From Inia geoffrensis (lineage: Eukaryota > Chordata > Mammalia > Artiodactyla > Iniidae): a DNA stretch of 64,000 nt. Below are positions 14,201 to 22,480 of the stretch, piece after piece (within the stretch, counting starts at the first letter, position 1; each line of letters begins with the position of its first letter). The translations under genes and the position numbers were made by a program. The notes under the pieces were generated by a model. It was given only the letters and a program-made list of their open reading frames with translations. It made no database searches and was not told where the DNA came from. Where the stretch lies: positions 41,562,600 to 41,626,599 of the forward strand of contig CM070902.1 of the NCBI GenBank assembly GCA_036417435.1. Reading direction: 5' to 3'.

Positions 14201-17200
14201 GTTCCCTTTGAATAACAGAATAAATGACTGTTTCCCTACTTTATAGGTTCTGTATGCTAAGGAGTAAATTCCAGGAAATTTGCCTTCCATTTAGTCTCTC
14301 AATGTATGGGGAAAAAAAAAAAAAAAAAAAAAGAATCCAAGACTCTCCCCATGTGCTTTTAAAGCAATGTTTTCCTTTGTGAGAGGGAAGCAGATATGCA
14401 AATTGTTGCCTGACAGTGATCTGCAAGTGTGGACAGTGTCAGTAAGCTTCCCTCCCCCATCCCACCCTTAGTCTCCCATCCCCCTACTATTTTGGTTATT
14501 GTTCTCCTTAAGGTCTGGAAATGAGTAACCCCCCCAGGCCTGCCACCCAACAGGAAAGGTTTTGACTTTTTCCCAAAAGGTATTATTATGCAGCCCTCTA
14601 ATGGCATCTTTCATCTTACCTGGACTCTTTTATAGGTTCCTGAACATCCTTTAAAATGCAGACAACAAAGCTATTGTCAAATTTCCCTCTTCTCTTATTT
14701 ACTAGGACACAGAGTCTGAGCCCCCAGGCTCCTGGTATCTAGTATCACCTGTGGCTAAATGGGTATTTGAGTCAGAGTGTAAAGTTTTATTTGTGGGGCT
14801 TTCTGTGGGTGGAACTATCAATGGAGTAGCACACTAGGTAGGTGTGCAAGGTTCCTGAGGGACAAGAGGGAATTAAGAGGTAACAGCTGTAGGGACTTCC
14901 CTGGTGGAGCAGTGGTTAAGAGTCTACCTGCCAGTGCAGGGGACATGGATTTGATCCCTGGTCTGGGAGGATCTCACATGCTGAGGAGCAGCTGAGCACG
15001 TCTGCCACAACTACTGAAGTCCATGCACCTAGAGCCCGTGCTCTGCAACAAGAGAAGCCATCGCAATGAGAAGCCCGCACATCGCAAGGAAGAGTAACCC
15101 CTGCTCACCGCAACTAGGGAAAGCCCACTCGCAGCAACGAAGACCCAACACAGCCAAAAATAAAATAAATAAATAAATAAATAAATAAAAGATGTAACAG
15201 CTGTAAAAACATTTGTTTAACTGTTTAAAAGCCACATTTCGTAAATATTTGTCAAGGCAGGGAGACTAAGGCAGTTTTTAAACAATGTAGTCACTTTTCG
15301 GGGGTGTGAAGCAGGGATAGAGGGTCCAAGTCTTCTTGTCTTGGCAAATACTTATATTCAAGAACAAGATAATATTGTTAATCTGCTTTTGGGGGAATAA
15401 ATATGATTTTTTTAGGTCCCTCTAAACATTCCAGCTTTTCACTCTCTTTATGTTTACCAAAAAATGACTCCGACACATCTAAATGTACTTCTCCCACCTT
15501 TCTTGGATATGTCATCGTTAAAAAGCATAGGTAAAATCACAGTAAAATGCAAGAAAAAAGAAAAAGAGAGGGGCAATATTAGAACACAGAAGACACAGCC
15601 TTAAATTAGGGAAAAATGTTTTAATTTCAGTGACCTTTAATGTCTTTATTTGTAAATCAGGAATAATAAAGCCTGCTCTTTTAGGGCCAAGAGAATAATT
15701 GTGAATGTAACTGTATAGGATATATTTACCTATCTGGCATTAACCATCTATTCATATCATATCTAGAGGGTTTCTTTTTTTTTTGAAGTCACGCTGTCAT
15801 TTCCTTCCCTCAATATTTCCAAAGGTCTACAGGAGAAATCAGACTGTTAAAATTTATGGGGGAAATGTGAAGTGATTAGCGCCTACTATAAAATCACACT
15901 GTATCATAATATAAAGTAGCCACACCAAACTTGACCAAATTATCACCAGGTGAACAAACTTCTGCACAATGTCTCTGCTTTCAGGCAAAGTATATGGTGG
16001 CATCCTCAAGCCCTTGTAGAAACTCTGCAATTCTGAGGCTTACTTGAGCACTTGCTGTCGAATATTGTTTCTTAGCTGGTTCTTATTGAGGTGCGGACTC
16101 CACGTATGAGTTGCTAAGTGGTTTGCAACAAAGTTGTCAACACGTTGTCTCAGATTCTGATAGGCAGGCTAGAAAGAAAAAAGAAAAAAGACATAAATGT
16201 TAAAAATTTCCATTGTTATACAATATGAATAGTCTCAGGAATTTGAGTATCTTTAACAGTGTTAAACATTTCTTAGATTACAGTGTCAATGTGGCAACAA
16301 AGTTTCACAGTTTATGACAATCCTGCTTCAGGATAATTTCAGAGTCATTCAAATACCATTTATTTTGTCTAACACAATATGTTTGGAGATGAGGAATACA
16401 AAGAAGACAGACATACCTCCTATTTACAGACAAGGGACTAGAAAATAAGATACCAATAAGTGTTACTGTTAGATGATTTGGAGCAAAGAAAGGGAGAGGA
16501 GCAGAGAAAGTAAGCCTTCATTGAGAACGTGGCACCTGAGTTTCACAACACAGCTGGGACCAGGAAAGGCAGGCCTTGCAGGTACACCCAACAATATAAG
16601 AGCAAGTGGATGAGAAAACGTGGGGTCAGGAGCATTAAGGAGCCCCCCACATTGTTAAATCCAATTTGGATGGAGAGACTATAAAAAAGGAGAGAAATGA
16701 AGCTGGAGACAGAGCTTGGGGCCAGGGCCTGGAAGGATCTGGGGACCTGTATACGAAGTCTGGAATTATGGGATAGAGAACGGGAACCCACAACACATAT
16801 AAGCAGAGTGATACGTGATAGCTGAGCTTTCTGATGAAAACTTTCTGATAAATTAAAAGCTTTCTGATAAAGCTTTTAATCCTCCTACGGTGAAGTAGTA
16901 AACAGACACAAAATATACTCAGGAAAGGATGCAATGACTAGAATAATAAAGGTCTGTACTGGGGTGGCAAAAACAGGCTGAAAGACATGGATTCAAGAGA
17001 AATTATGAAGTGGCAACCACTGGAGCTACGCATTAAATTTGATGTAGGTCACCAGTTCGTAACTGGAAGCAATTGTTGCCCCCCTCCACCCCCAGGGTGG
17101 GGGAGGACATCAGGCAATGTCTGGAGACATTTTTGATTCTCACAGCTGAGGGGAGTTGCTTCTGGCATCCAGTGTGTCGAGAGCAGGGATGCTGCTAAAT

Positions 17201-20200
17201 ATCCTACAGTGTACAGGACAGACCCCCACAACAAAGAACTATCCAGCCCAAAATGTCAGCTGTGCTAGAGCTGAGCACTCCTGACATAAGGGAAGCAGGA
17301 GAGAGGACACATACTATGTCATCTCATCTTAAAAGGATGCTGCCTAGAAGGAATGTTTGACCACTCAGTCAGGACTGCATGCTTCATTCCTCCAAGCTGT
17401 CCCCCACATGTCATGATGTTTATATCTTTCTTTTATGTGGCTCTTAACGTAGATGAGTTTGAGTGTTCCGAATGATTTCAAACAAAACTGTACAGCCTCG
17501 TCTTCTGCTATTTGCTCCCTTACCCTTCAAAGCTAATTATCTAGTGATAAGTTCTCATGCCTTCAATCTTGTACACCTACCATTCTTTCTCCCTGTCCAT
17601 TTGGCAAATTTCTCACTTTTGGAGTTCACCCAAATCTGTGAAGTCATCCTGACACCCAAGGTAGGCTTCCGTGGCCCTTCTCCCACATACCAACTATCTC
17701 CTATACATACTGTCATTCAAGTAATTCTTGTGTTGTACTGTATTTTGGGGAGGGGGGAATATTTATCTCCCTACTGAAATGTAAGCCTGTTCCTCCCACT
17801 CTTTCAATCTTTGTTTCCACACACTTTTCCACACTGCTAGGCAGATAAGCAACTGAAAAGTCATTGTCAGGTGAGATGACTGGGTAACTATCTAGGTAAC
17901 ACAGATGATAAAGATTTTATCCCTCTGTGAGGCCCCTTCATCTCTTCCAATTTCCAGACTTTTGCTAATACCTATGTTCAATCCTACCAAAAACGGTCTC
18001 ACGATCATTTTTCATGTTCTTCTCCATTTATCCAAAACCAATGTGAATGAAAATTAATTTTCTCCCCCATGATTCTAAAACGTAATTCTTCTTCGCAGTA
18101 TTCCCAAATCTCAGAAACAGTTAGGCTCAAATATCACAACAAATTTAGCACTCTAGTTGCCCCATAAAACAAGCTTCAATCTGAACTATAACAGGTAACT
18201 TTCCTGGTTTCTAAGTTCTACTTTAGGTAAAAAGCTTAGTGACTAGAGAAATATTTTAGATTCCATTACTCTTCTGGGAATAGCTATCTATCTCTTCTTC
18301 TTCTCCAGCGCTCCAGGTCAAAAGCCTTGATGTCCTCCTTGCTTCCTTCCTCCCTTTCTCTTCGACCCCTCTTCCAAAACCATCAGCAAATCCTGTCAGC
18401 ATTAGCATCAAAAAACAGCCAGAACCTGACCACTTCCCTCCTGCTTCACTGCTAACACTCTGGTCCAGAGCATTCTCATCTCCTTTCTAGGTTATTGTCG
18501 CTGACCTCCTTGCGCGACCCTTGTTCATCTGAAGTCTGTTTTCCACAGTGCAGCTAGTGTCAATCTTCTAAAATTAGGGTAATCATATTAATTTTTTGTC
18601 CAAACCAGATCATGACTGGGTGCAAAGGGGACATTGTTAATAATTATACGAGGTCAAGCTATCTAAAATGAAAGTCAGATCATGTCCTTCTTCTGGTCAA
18701 CTCCTGCCAGTGGCTTCTCAGCTCCAGTAAGTGTCAAACTCTTACAAAGGCTTCCAAGGCCAGACAGATCTGTGAAGGGAGGGAGGGAGGGAGGGGCAAT
18801 TCTACCTCACCTCCTGTCACTTTCTGCCTCAGTAGGTTCTGCCTTATGCCTTCTGCACTTGCTGTGGTCTCCACCTGGAACCTCAGCCCTGATAGCTGGA
18901 CAGCTCCTTCAGTTATGGCTCAAATGTCATCTCATTGAAATCTTCCCTGAACAACTTACTCAAAACACATCAGCAATCCTTTCCACCCTCATCCTGCTTT
19001 CTTTCTTCTATAGAACCTCTCACATATTATTTATTGTCTGTTTCTCTCTGCCGGGATTCAAGCTCCATATAAGCAGGGACTTTGTGTTCACTGCTATATC
19101 CCTGGCACCTAAAACAATGCCTGGTACATAATAAGTATTTGTTGGGTGAATAAACTTATATACTTCTGTCTTCTATTTTCCTTTTGAATCTAAAAAGAAA
19201 TAGACAATAATCATAGTGACCAGGAGCCACTTATAACTGAGAAAGTATCCAAAAATTGGCCTTTACCACCTGGGGTGAAAGATGCCATATTTACTTGGTC
19301 AGTGAGCTCCCTGCCTGGGACAGAAAGATGGGGCTCTCTTGATTTTCCTTCCTCATACTCTACTCCGTGCAAAGGGGTCAGAATGGCTTTGTAACCTCTC
19401 AGCTTGCTACAGGGGTCTGGGAACTGGTAGTCTACAGCAGAGGAGCCTCACCATTAGCTGGATCTTATGGCTGAATGTTAATGTGAATATGTGAATTTTC
19501 CCTAGTTTTCATTAGATTGTCAAAGCCCTGAGCTTCCCTCTTTCCCGCCCAAGAAATGTTTTAAGACTCGACTTTGAGAGGATCTGGCAGGGATATTACA
19601 GATACAGCAATAACACTCAGTGGGGATGGGGATGAAGAAAAAGTTGAGCCTTAGACATTGCAGCCCCCTCGCCCCCACCATCAGCATATTAAATTTTCAA
19701 TCTGCATACACAATAACACACAGATTTGTAGGTTTCTGAGAACAGCAAAGTGAAATTTCTACTTGCCGGATACAAATAACCAGCTTTATTTAGTTGGGTA
19801 ACATTTACTTGGCCATGTCCTTTGAAAAGAAGGAAGGGAAGAAGGGAGGGAGGGAGGAAGGAAGGAAGGAAGGAAGAGGCAATAGGCATTATTTTCAAAA
19901 AGGTGGTTGTGCATATTCTCTAAAAGTGAGAAAACTACATATCAATACTTCCTACATAGATAAATATCCCCAAGTAAACTGAATTTTCTGTGGTGCAGAA
20001 ACTCTGACAACTCAAAAAAGGCACATTCCATTTCTGGTCTACAAGGTGGGCCAGAGTTTTTAAAAGGGAAGATGTTCCTACATGTCAGGAAGGTTTTCCC
20101 AGAGAAGATAAAGGAATTGTGAGCAGTTCACCACAAAGCACTTTCCTCAAAGAAATGAGGTTCTTTAGAACAGCTGAACACACTATGAGAAAACCCTCCC

Positions 20201-21491
20201 CCCATCAAAACTCTAAAACCAGTGAACCAAACCAGACCTAAGGAAAAAAAGAAAGAAAACAATTGTTTCCAACAGAAGCTTCCTGCTTCACTCGCTTCCA
20301 GACCCTACTGGGTTTCCAACCACCTCATTGAGTGCTCCTTCCTGGTGTCCTCTACTCATCCCTTGCAAAACCAGCTAAGTTTACCTGTTCCTGCTAATGC
20401 TCCTTGCACTTTGACATTTGGTACAAAATCCCTTCCCCTTCCTAGCCCCTAACTCTTTTTGTACAGGGAACCACCGTGCTGACCTTTCCCTTCTACCACG
20501 TACTCTTCGGAACTCACTCTTTTGTCCAGTCCTTCTTCCACTTCAGTATCTGCTGCCCCCTCTCCTCCATCCTTTCCTCAGTTTTCTCTGCTCCTCACCC
20601 CTCACCCCACCTCCCTTCTCACTTTAGAGAAGTGATTTGGCCTAAGCTACCTAAATCAGTCATCGGTAGAAACAGAAGTCCTGATCTCCCCAGCTCTGCC
20701 TCTTCACCCCTGCACCCCTCATAAAGTCCAGCAATGCACACTGCAAATAATTTGATTCATTACAACTTAGTAATTTCTGCAAAGGACAAAGATATGATCC
20801 TTGCCAGAAATCTTCGAGAGAAGGCAAAAATAACTTGGATACAAAGTAAACGTGGCGCGCGGGGTGGGGGGGGAATCAGAGATGAAAGCACAGTTAACGT
20901 TAATGTTTCCAAAAGAATCTCCAAAAGAACAGTGCCTCCGTCTTGCTCACCTCTATTCCCAGCATCTAAGCTGCGCCTGGCACGTTGGAGGTGCTTAACG
21001 CTAGTCTGTTAAACGAACGAAAGGCTAAGCGAATGAATGAACACAGCGTGCCTTGCACAGTGCCGGGCACAAAGCAGCAACTCAGAGAGGAAGCGGCTGC
21101 ACAGGGAGCTCGGCGGGAGACGCGCCTCAGAGGGGCCTCGGCAGGGGAAGCCAAGGCGCCGCCGGCCCATCGACGGATGTGGGAGACTGCCCATCAAGGC
21201 GGCCCGCGGGTCCTCCCCTGTCCCCGCACGCCCGCAGCACCTCGCGCCCCGAACCTTGGTGTCCACGTCGGCCAGGCAGTCCCTGCGGAACTGGTCGAAG
21301 AGCCCTTGACTTTTGAGGTGGTTCACGATCATGGCCACGAGCTGCGGGTCCCCGGCGCCGGCCCCCGCGCCGCCTGCCCCGCCCGTGCCCGGGCCAGCCC
21401 CGGGGCCGGGCGGCGGCGGCGGCGGCTGCGGCTGCGGCGGGGGAGGCGGCGGCGCGGGAGGAGGCGGCTGAGGCTGCGGGTTGGTGGCCAT
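546..21491 (-). CDS. BOD1L1: BOD1L1, N-terminal part (coding exons 1-7; gene continues past left edge)
   Basis: Joining 21491-21255, 16168-16044, 11627-11437, 10959-10348, 9766-9617, 1970-1804 and 657-546 gives one open frame of 1594 bases, with GT/AG at every intron and consistent split codons. The product starts [10 protein letters not shown], has a proline/glycine-rich leader, then the helical BOD1/Shg1-like region (about residues 48-175), then long lysine/glutamate/serine-rich disordered sequence. I recognise it as BOD1L1 (biorientation of chromosomes in cell division 1-like 1), about 3,050 residues in human, so roughly the first sixth is here. Known role: a nuclear protein that protects stalled replication forks from resection by stabilising RAD51, and works with the SETD1A H3K4 methyltransferase. 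No stop or frameshift is seen in any exon, so the gene looks functional. The very large central exon and the C-terminus lie outside the window. The short paralogue BOD1 is excluded by the long charged extension after the Shg1 region. Confidence 0.96.
658..1803 (-). other. BOD1L1 intron 6
   Basis: A 1146-base AT-rich intron between the exon 6 donor and exon 7 acceptor. I see no confident repeat. Short open frames such as the one at 1395-1583 have no recognisable protein character. Confidence 0.8.
1804..1970 (-). CDS. BOD1L1: BOD1L1 coding exon 6
   Basis: A 167-base exon. It completes codon 439 (Asp) and encodes residues 440-494, ending on a full codon. It reads [20 protein letters not shown], then a tyrosine-rich piece ([20 protein letters not shown]) and QRRQSI at the donor (ATA|GTAAGT, a near-consensus site). 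The acceptor is CTTCCAG|ACGAAG. The Tyr/acidic stretch is the best conserved part of this otherwise low-complexity region, as far as I recall the human protein. Confidence 0.95.
2143..2275 (-). mobile_element. CHR-type tRNA-derived SINE, 5' part, diverged
   Basis: In reverse complement it begins near GGACTTACCTGGTGGTCCAG, a diverged match to the tRNA-like head of whale/hippo/ruminant CHR SINEs, and ends in a TTTA/TTTG-type tail on the plus strand. It lies in intron 5 in the same orientation as the gene. No clear target duplication is seen. Confidence 0.75.
3072..3262 (+). mobile_element. MIR SINE fragment
   Basis: Contains the MIR pattern of a tRNA-like start, an 'accctggatgagacac' core and the tail 'cagtgcctggaacaca' followed by 'agtacttaataagg'. 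An old mammalian SINE, diverged, in intron 5. Confidence 0.7.
3290..9345 (+). mobile_element. Old ERV LTR (probably ERVL-type), split by an L1
   Basis: The left part (about 3290-3634) has LTR character: GGGTCATGG...CACTGGGTCATGGGG, then CCCCAATAAACACTTCAG. The right part (9101-about 9345) continues it with GCTGTAATAAACCATAAC, TGAGTTCTGTGAGTCCTTCT and a GTCTTGGGGACTG end. The two halves flank the L1 at 3635-9100. The family name is uncertain; I infer class III from resemblance. The outer ends are approximate. Confidence 0.6.
3635..9100 (+). mobile_element. L1 retrotransposon, 5'-truncated, ORFs broken, in intron 5
   Basis: About 5.47 kb between 10-base target duplications GAAAGGACAA (3625-3634 and 9101-9110), ending in poly-A (9081-9100). 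It begins at the end of the 5'UTR. ORF1 remnants (about 3710-4619) include the coiled-coil and RNA-binding parts with frameshifts. ORF2 remnants (about 4830-8600) show endonuclease, reverse transcriptase and C-terminal regions in several frames. The catalytic FADD motif reads SADD near 6915 and a stop follows soon after. It is inactive. It lies antisense to BOD1L1, the better tolerated orientation for intronic L1s. Confidence 0.93.
9360..9535 (-). mobile_element. MIR SINE fragment
   Basis: A reverse-orientation MIR pattern: 'gaggtttagtaacttacc' followed by 'cagagctgggactcagg' and 'gctcttgccactgtacca'. An old, diverged copy at the 3' side of intron 5, just downstream of exon 5. Confidence 0.65.
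9617..9766 (-). CDS. BOD1L1: BOD1L1 coding exon 5 (acidic segment)
   Basis: A 150-base exon encoding residues 390-438 with codons 389 and 439 split. It begins [20 protein letters not shown] and contains an acidic run ([12 protein letters not shown]) ending EEGEITSD. The acceptor is TTGAAG|ATTTCT and the donor is GATG|GTAAAG. Its length is a multiple of three and its phases match both neighbours, so skipping it would keep the frame; nothing here shows that this happens. Confidence 0.94.
9767..10347 (-). other. BOD1L1 intron 4
   Basis: 581 bases of AT-rich intron with no recognised element. Confidence 0.8.
10348..10959 (-). CDS. BOD1L1: BOD1L1 coding exon 4 (charged disordered region)
   Basis: A 612-base exon encoding residues 186-388 with split codons at both ends. 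It runs from [19 protein letters not shown] to KTSEGTKE. The first part is Ser/Thr-rich ([19 protein letters not shown]). The second half is dominated by Lys and Glu ([20 protein letters not shown]), giving a highly charged, probably disordered segment with nuclear-localisation-like clusters. The acceptor is CGAAG|GTGTCC and the donor is GAAG|GTAAAA. No catalytic motif is visible. Confidence 0.95.
10960..11436 (-). other. BOD1L1 intron 3
   Basis: A 477-base intron whose only notable content is the (CA)n microsatellite at 11221-11252. Confidence 0.8.
11221..11252. repeat. (CA)n microsatellite
   Basis: About 16 uninterrupted CA units in BOD1L1 intron 3. Confidence 0.97.
11437..11627 (-). CDS. 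BOD1L1: BOD1L1 coding exon 3
   Basis: A 191-base exon. Its first base completes codon 121 (Lys), followed by residues 122-184 and one base of codon 185. It reads [20 protein letters not shown] at the start, completing the Shg1-like domain, and passes through [20 protein letters not shown] into an acidic linker (DDEKPDSS). The acceptor is TTTCAG|ATCAGG and the donor is CAAG|GTGCTT. Intron 3 is only 477 bases. Confidence 0.95.
12300..12680 (+). mobile_element. Old interspersed repeat, probably L1M 3' end
   Basis: Diverged match to the common motif TTCATTCAACAA...CAGGCACCATGCTAG...CTGGTCCCTGTTCTGG...GAGAGAGACA found in ancient L1 3' regions. The family call is tentative. Confidence 0.45.
13264..13375 (+). 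mobile_element. L1 3'-end fragment
   Basis: Contains the L1 3' tail pattern (GATTCACTTTGTTATACAGC, then ACACAGCATTGTAAAGCAAC and ATACTCCAATGAAG) followed by an A-rich tail. A short 5'-truncated insertion in intron 2. Confidence 0.8.
14892..15193 (+). mobile_element. CHR-type SINE with target duplication
   Basis: A full-length tRNA-derived SINE from GGGACTTCCCTGGTGG to a (AAAT)n tail. It is flanked by the 12-base duplication GTAACAGCTGTA at 14880-14891 and 15194-15205. It lies in intron 2, antisense to BOD1L1. Confidence 0.93.
16044..16168 (-). CDS. BOD1L1: BOD1L1 coding exon 2 (Shg1-like domain)
   Basis: A 125-base exon encoding residues 80-120 plus two bases of codon 121. It opens [18 protein letters not shown] and ends NNIRQQVL. 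A pyrimidine-rich tract and AG precede it; the donor is CAA|GTAAGC. The peptide is the core of the BOD1/FAM44 family domain, related to yeast Shg1 of the COMPASS complex, and looks fully conserved. It was found by reading through the splice sites, because the exon is too short to stand out as an open frame. Confidence 0.95.
16400..17040 (+). mobile_element. Probable ancient L1M 3'-region relic
   Basis: Purine-rich sequence with a diverged resemblance to the 3' region of old mammalian L1s ('gggccagggcctggaaggatc', 'gcaaccactggagc'). Weak similarity; the call is tentative. Confidence 0.35.
17053..17283 (+). mobile_element. MER20 DNA transposon (hAT-Charlie)
   Basis: Clear MER20 core: GGCAATGTCTGGAGACATTT, then GGATGCTGCTAAATATCCTA, CAGTGTACAGGACAG and CAACAAAGAACTATCCAG. 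It is non-coding and non-autonomous. In intron 1. Confidence 0.88.
18290..19160 (+). mobile_element. L2 LINE 3' end
   Basis: Diverged L2 ending with the hallmark TCACTGCTATATCCCTGGCA, AAACAATGCCTGGTACAT and AATAAGTATTTGTTGGGTGA. The region 18300-18560 fits the preceding L2 coding end. The 149-codon open frame at 18682-19131 falls inside it and is not a gene. Confidence 0.8.
19830..19877. repeat. (AAGG)/(AGGG) simple repeat
   Basis: Tandem GAAGG/GAGGG units in intron 1. Confidence 0.9.
21255..21491 (-). CDS. BOD1L1: BOD1L1 coding exon 1
   Basis: It encodes residues 1-79. The ATG at 21491-21489 has a near-ideal Kozak context (GCCGCCATGG). The frame stays open upstream into the 5'UTR but has no earlier ATG, so this start is preferred. 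Residues 5-30 are almost all proline and glutamine; 29-47 are a Gly/Ala/Pro tract. From about residue 48 the conserved domain begins ([20 protein letters not shown]), ending DVDTK at the splice site. The exon ends on a full codon (phase 0). The donor reads AAG|GTTCGG, which keeps GT and a G at +5 but is otherwise weak. The exon lies wholly inside the CpG island. Confidence 0.95.
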
Positions 21492-21660
21492 GGCGGCCTG
21501 GACCGGGGAGGGCGCGGGCTCGGGCGGGCGGCGATCCTGGCAGGCGGCGCTCCTGGCAGGCGGCTGCTGCACCGGTCCCGCCGCCTGAGGTAAGCCAACG
21601 GGATGTTGTTACGGAATCAGCGGATCCAGGGCAACCCCGGAAGTGAAAGGGAACCGGGGG
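21492..21660 (-). promoter_or_regulatory. BOD1L1: BOD1L1 5'UTR and core promoter region (inferred)
   Basis: The GC-rich sequence just upstream of the BOD1L1 ATG has no TATA box at a fitting distance, as expected for a housekeeping CpG-island promoter. An ETS-type motif CCGGAAGT lies at 21637-21644, about 150 bases upstream of the ATG, a common place for GABPA/ELK sites near a start site. The transcription start itself is not marked in sequence; I infer about 21550-21610. Confidence 0.6.
21637..21644 (+). promoter_or_regulatory. ETS-family motif CCGGAAGT
   Basis: An exact match to the core bound by GABPA and related ETS factors, inside the CpG island upstream of BOD1L1. Binding is inferred from motif and position only. 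Confidence 0.5.
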
Positions 21661-21903
21661 AAGGGAGGAAAAGGCGGTGACAATAGCAACGAAGGTCCGG
21701 CTACGGGGGCCGCGAGGGGCCAGTTACAGCAGCCTCCGACTGCGGGCGCCCTTGCAAGGGCGGGATGTGTGGGAAGCGGCGGCGGGCGGCTGGCGACGGG
21801 CTCTGCGCGCGGGTCTTGGGTCTGGAGTCCAGGGCAGTCGGGCGTTTGACTCACGCGACCCCCAGAGCCTGAGGGCCGACTGGGTGCCGGCTCGCGTCTG
21901 GCC

Positions 21904-21913
21904 GGGGCGGGGG
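21904..21913 (+). promoter_or_regulatory. GC box (Sp1/KLF-type)
   Basis: GGGGCGGGGG at the upstream side of the CpG island, about 400 bases from the BOD1L1 ATG. This is a typical Sp1/KLF motif; use is inferred. Confidence 0.45.
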
Positions 21914-22282
21914 AGCGAAATGTTGACCGTTGGTTGGTTACAACCGCGGTGGCGTTTAGGCCTGATGCTGTTGTTCCTGATTCGCGGAGCAGTCGAGATC
22001 CCTAGACGTTCGCATCCGTAGACATGCGAACCGTTGGTAGAACTGCTTAGTCTAAACTCTCCCAGCCCTCTTCGTTCTCAGTCTGTGATCCTGCCTATTT
22101 TTCTTCCAGGCAGGTAGCTCCAGGGGCCTCCTGTCTCTCTCCTCTCTGTCCCATCCCGTTGCTCTCCGAGTGTGCCTGTGGTCTAGAACCCGATCCCTCC
22201 AGCACCTCCTTCCTACCCGTGAAGACAAACCGCCAGGCTTCTAGTTTTTAGGGTGTTGCTGTTGATTGGTTTGATCAATAGG

Positions 22283-22480
22283 TAATGCTTATATAGCACG
22301 CACTAGGAGGCAGGCGTGGCGTTTAGAGCTTTCTATGTGCATTAATTCACCCAGTCTTTGGAACAGCGCTAAACTAGGTCTTACTATCACCAATTTGCAA
22401 ATCAGGAAACTGAGATGAGAAGAGATTAATTGTCCAAGGTTACACAGGGAGCAAACCGCCTGATTCTTGACTGAGTTACC
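22283..22480 (-). mobile_element. MIR SINE
   Basis: Reverse MIR: 'tgtgcattaattcaccca', 'caaatcaggaaactgaga', 'gtccaaggttacacag'. It lies just upstream of the BOD1L1 CpG island. Confidence 0.75.

Larger units (their letters stand above)
11628..16043 (-). other. BOD1L1 intron 2
   Basis: A 4416-base intron. It holds poly-T at 12087-12104 and poly-A at about 12190-12215, an old L1M-like fragment (12300-12680), an L1 3' end (13264-13375), poly-A at 14311-14332 and a CHR SINE (14892-15193). The remainder, including 12690-13260, 13380-14880 and 15210-16040, shows nothing I can name. Confidence 0.8.
16169..21254 (-). other. BOD1L1 intron 1
   Basis: A 5086-base intron. It holds a probable L1M relic (16400-17040), MER20 (17053-17283), L2 (18290-19160), an AAGG-type simple repeat (19830-19877), and the downstream half of the CpG island near exon 1. 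The stretch 19880-20960 has no repeat I can name; it contains pyrimidine-rich open frames without protein-like composition. Confidence 0.8.
21080..21950. other. CpG island over BOD1L1 exon 1 and promoter
   Basis: A sharp switch from AT-rich DNA to very GC-rich DNA dense in CpG, spanning exon 1, the start codon and about 450 bases upstream. Open frames on both strands here (for example plus-strand 20985-21593) come from the lack of stop codons in GC-rich DNA, not from genes. It is the only such island in the window, which agrees with a single gene start. Confidence 0.9.

Noticed and set aside
14892..15193. A functional tRNA gene from the tRNA-like SINE head
   Set aside because: Only the promoter-like head of a tRNA-derived SINE is present; it lacks a tRNA fold and is one of many dispersed copies.
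18682..19131. 149-codon open frame as a possible gene
   Set aside because: It lies in an L2 3' end; no domain, splice context or codon pattern supports a protein.
21492..21572. In-frame N-terminal extension of BOD1L1 upstream of the ATG
   Set aside because: The extended frame begins at GTG, not ATG, and the ATG at 21491 has a near-perfect Kozak context and matches the known protein start.
20985..21593. 202-codon plus-strand open frame opposite BOD1L1 exon 1
   Set aside because: It is the antisense shadow of a GC-rich CpG island; the composition is Arg/Gly/Ala-rich and arises from missing stops, and the minus strand holds the recognised exon.
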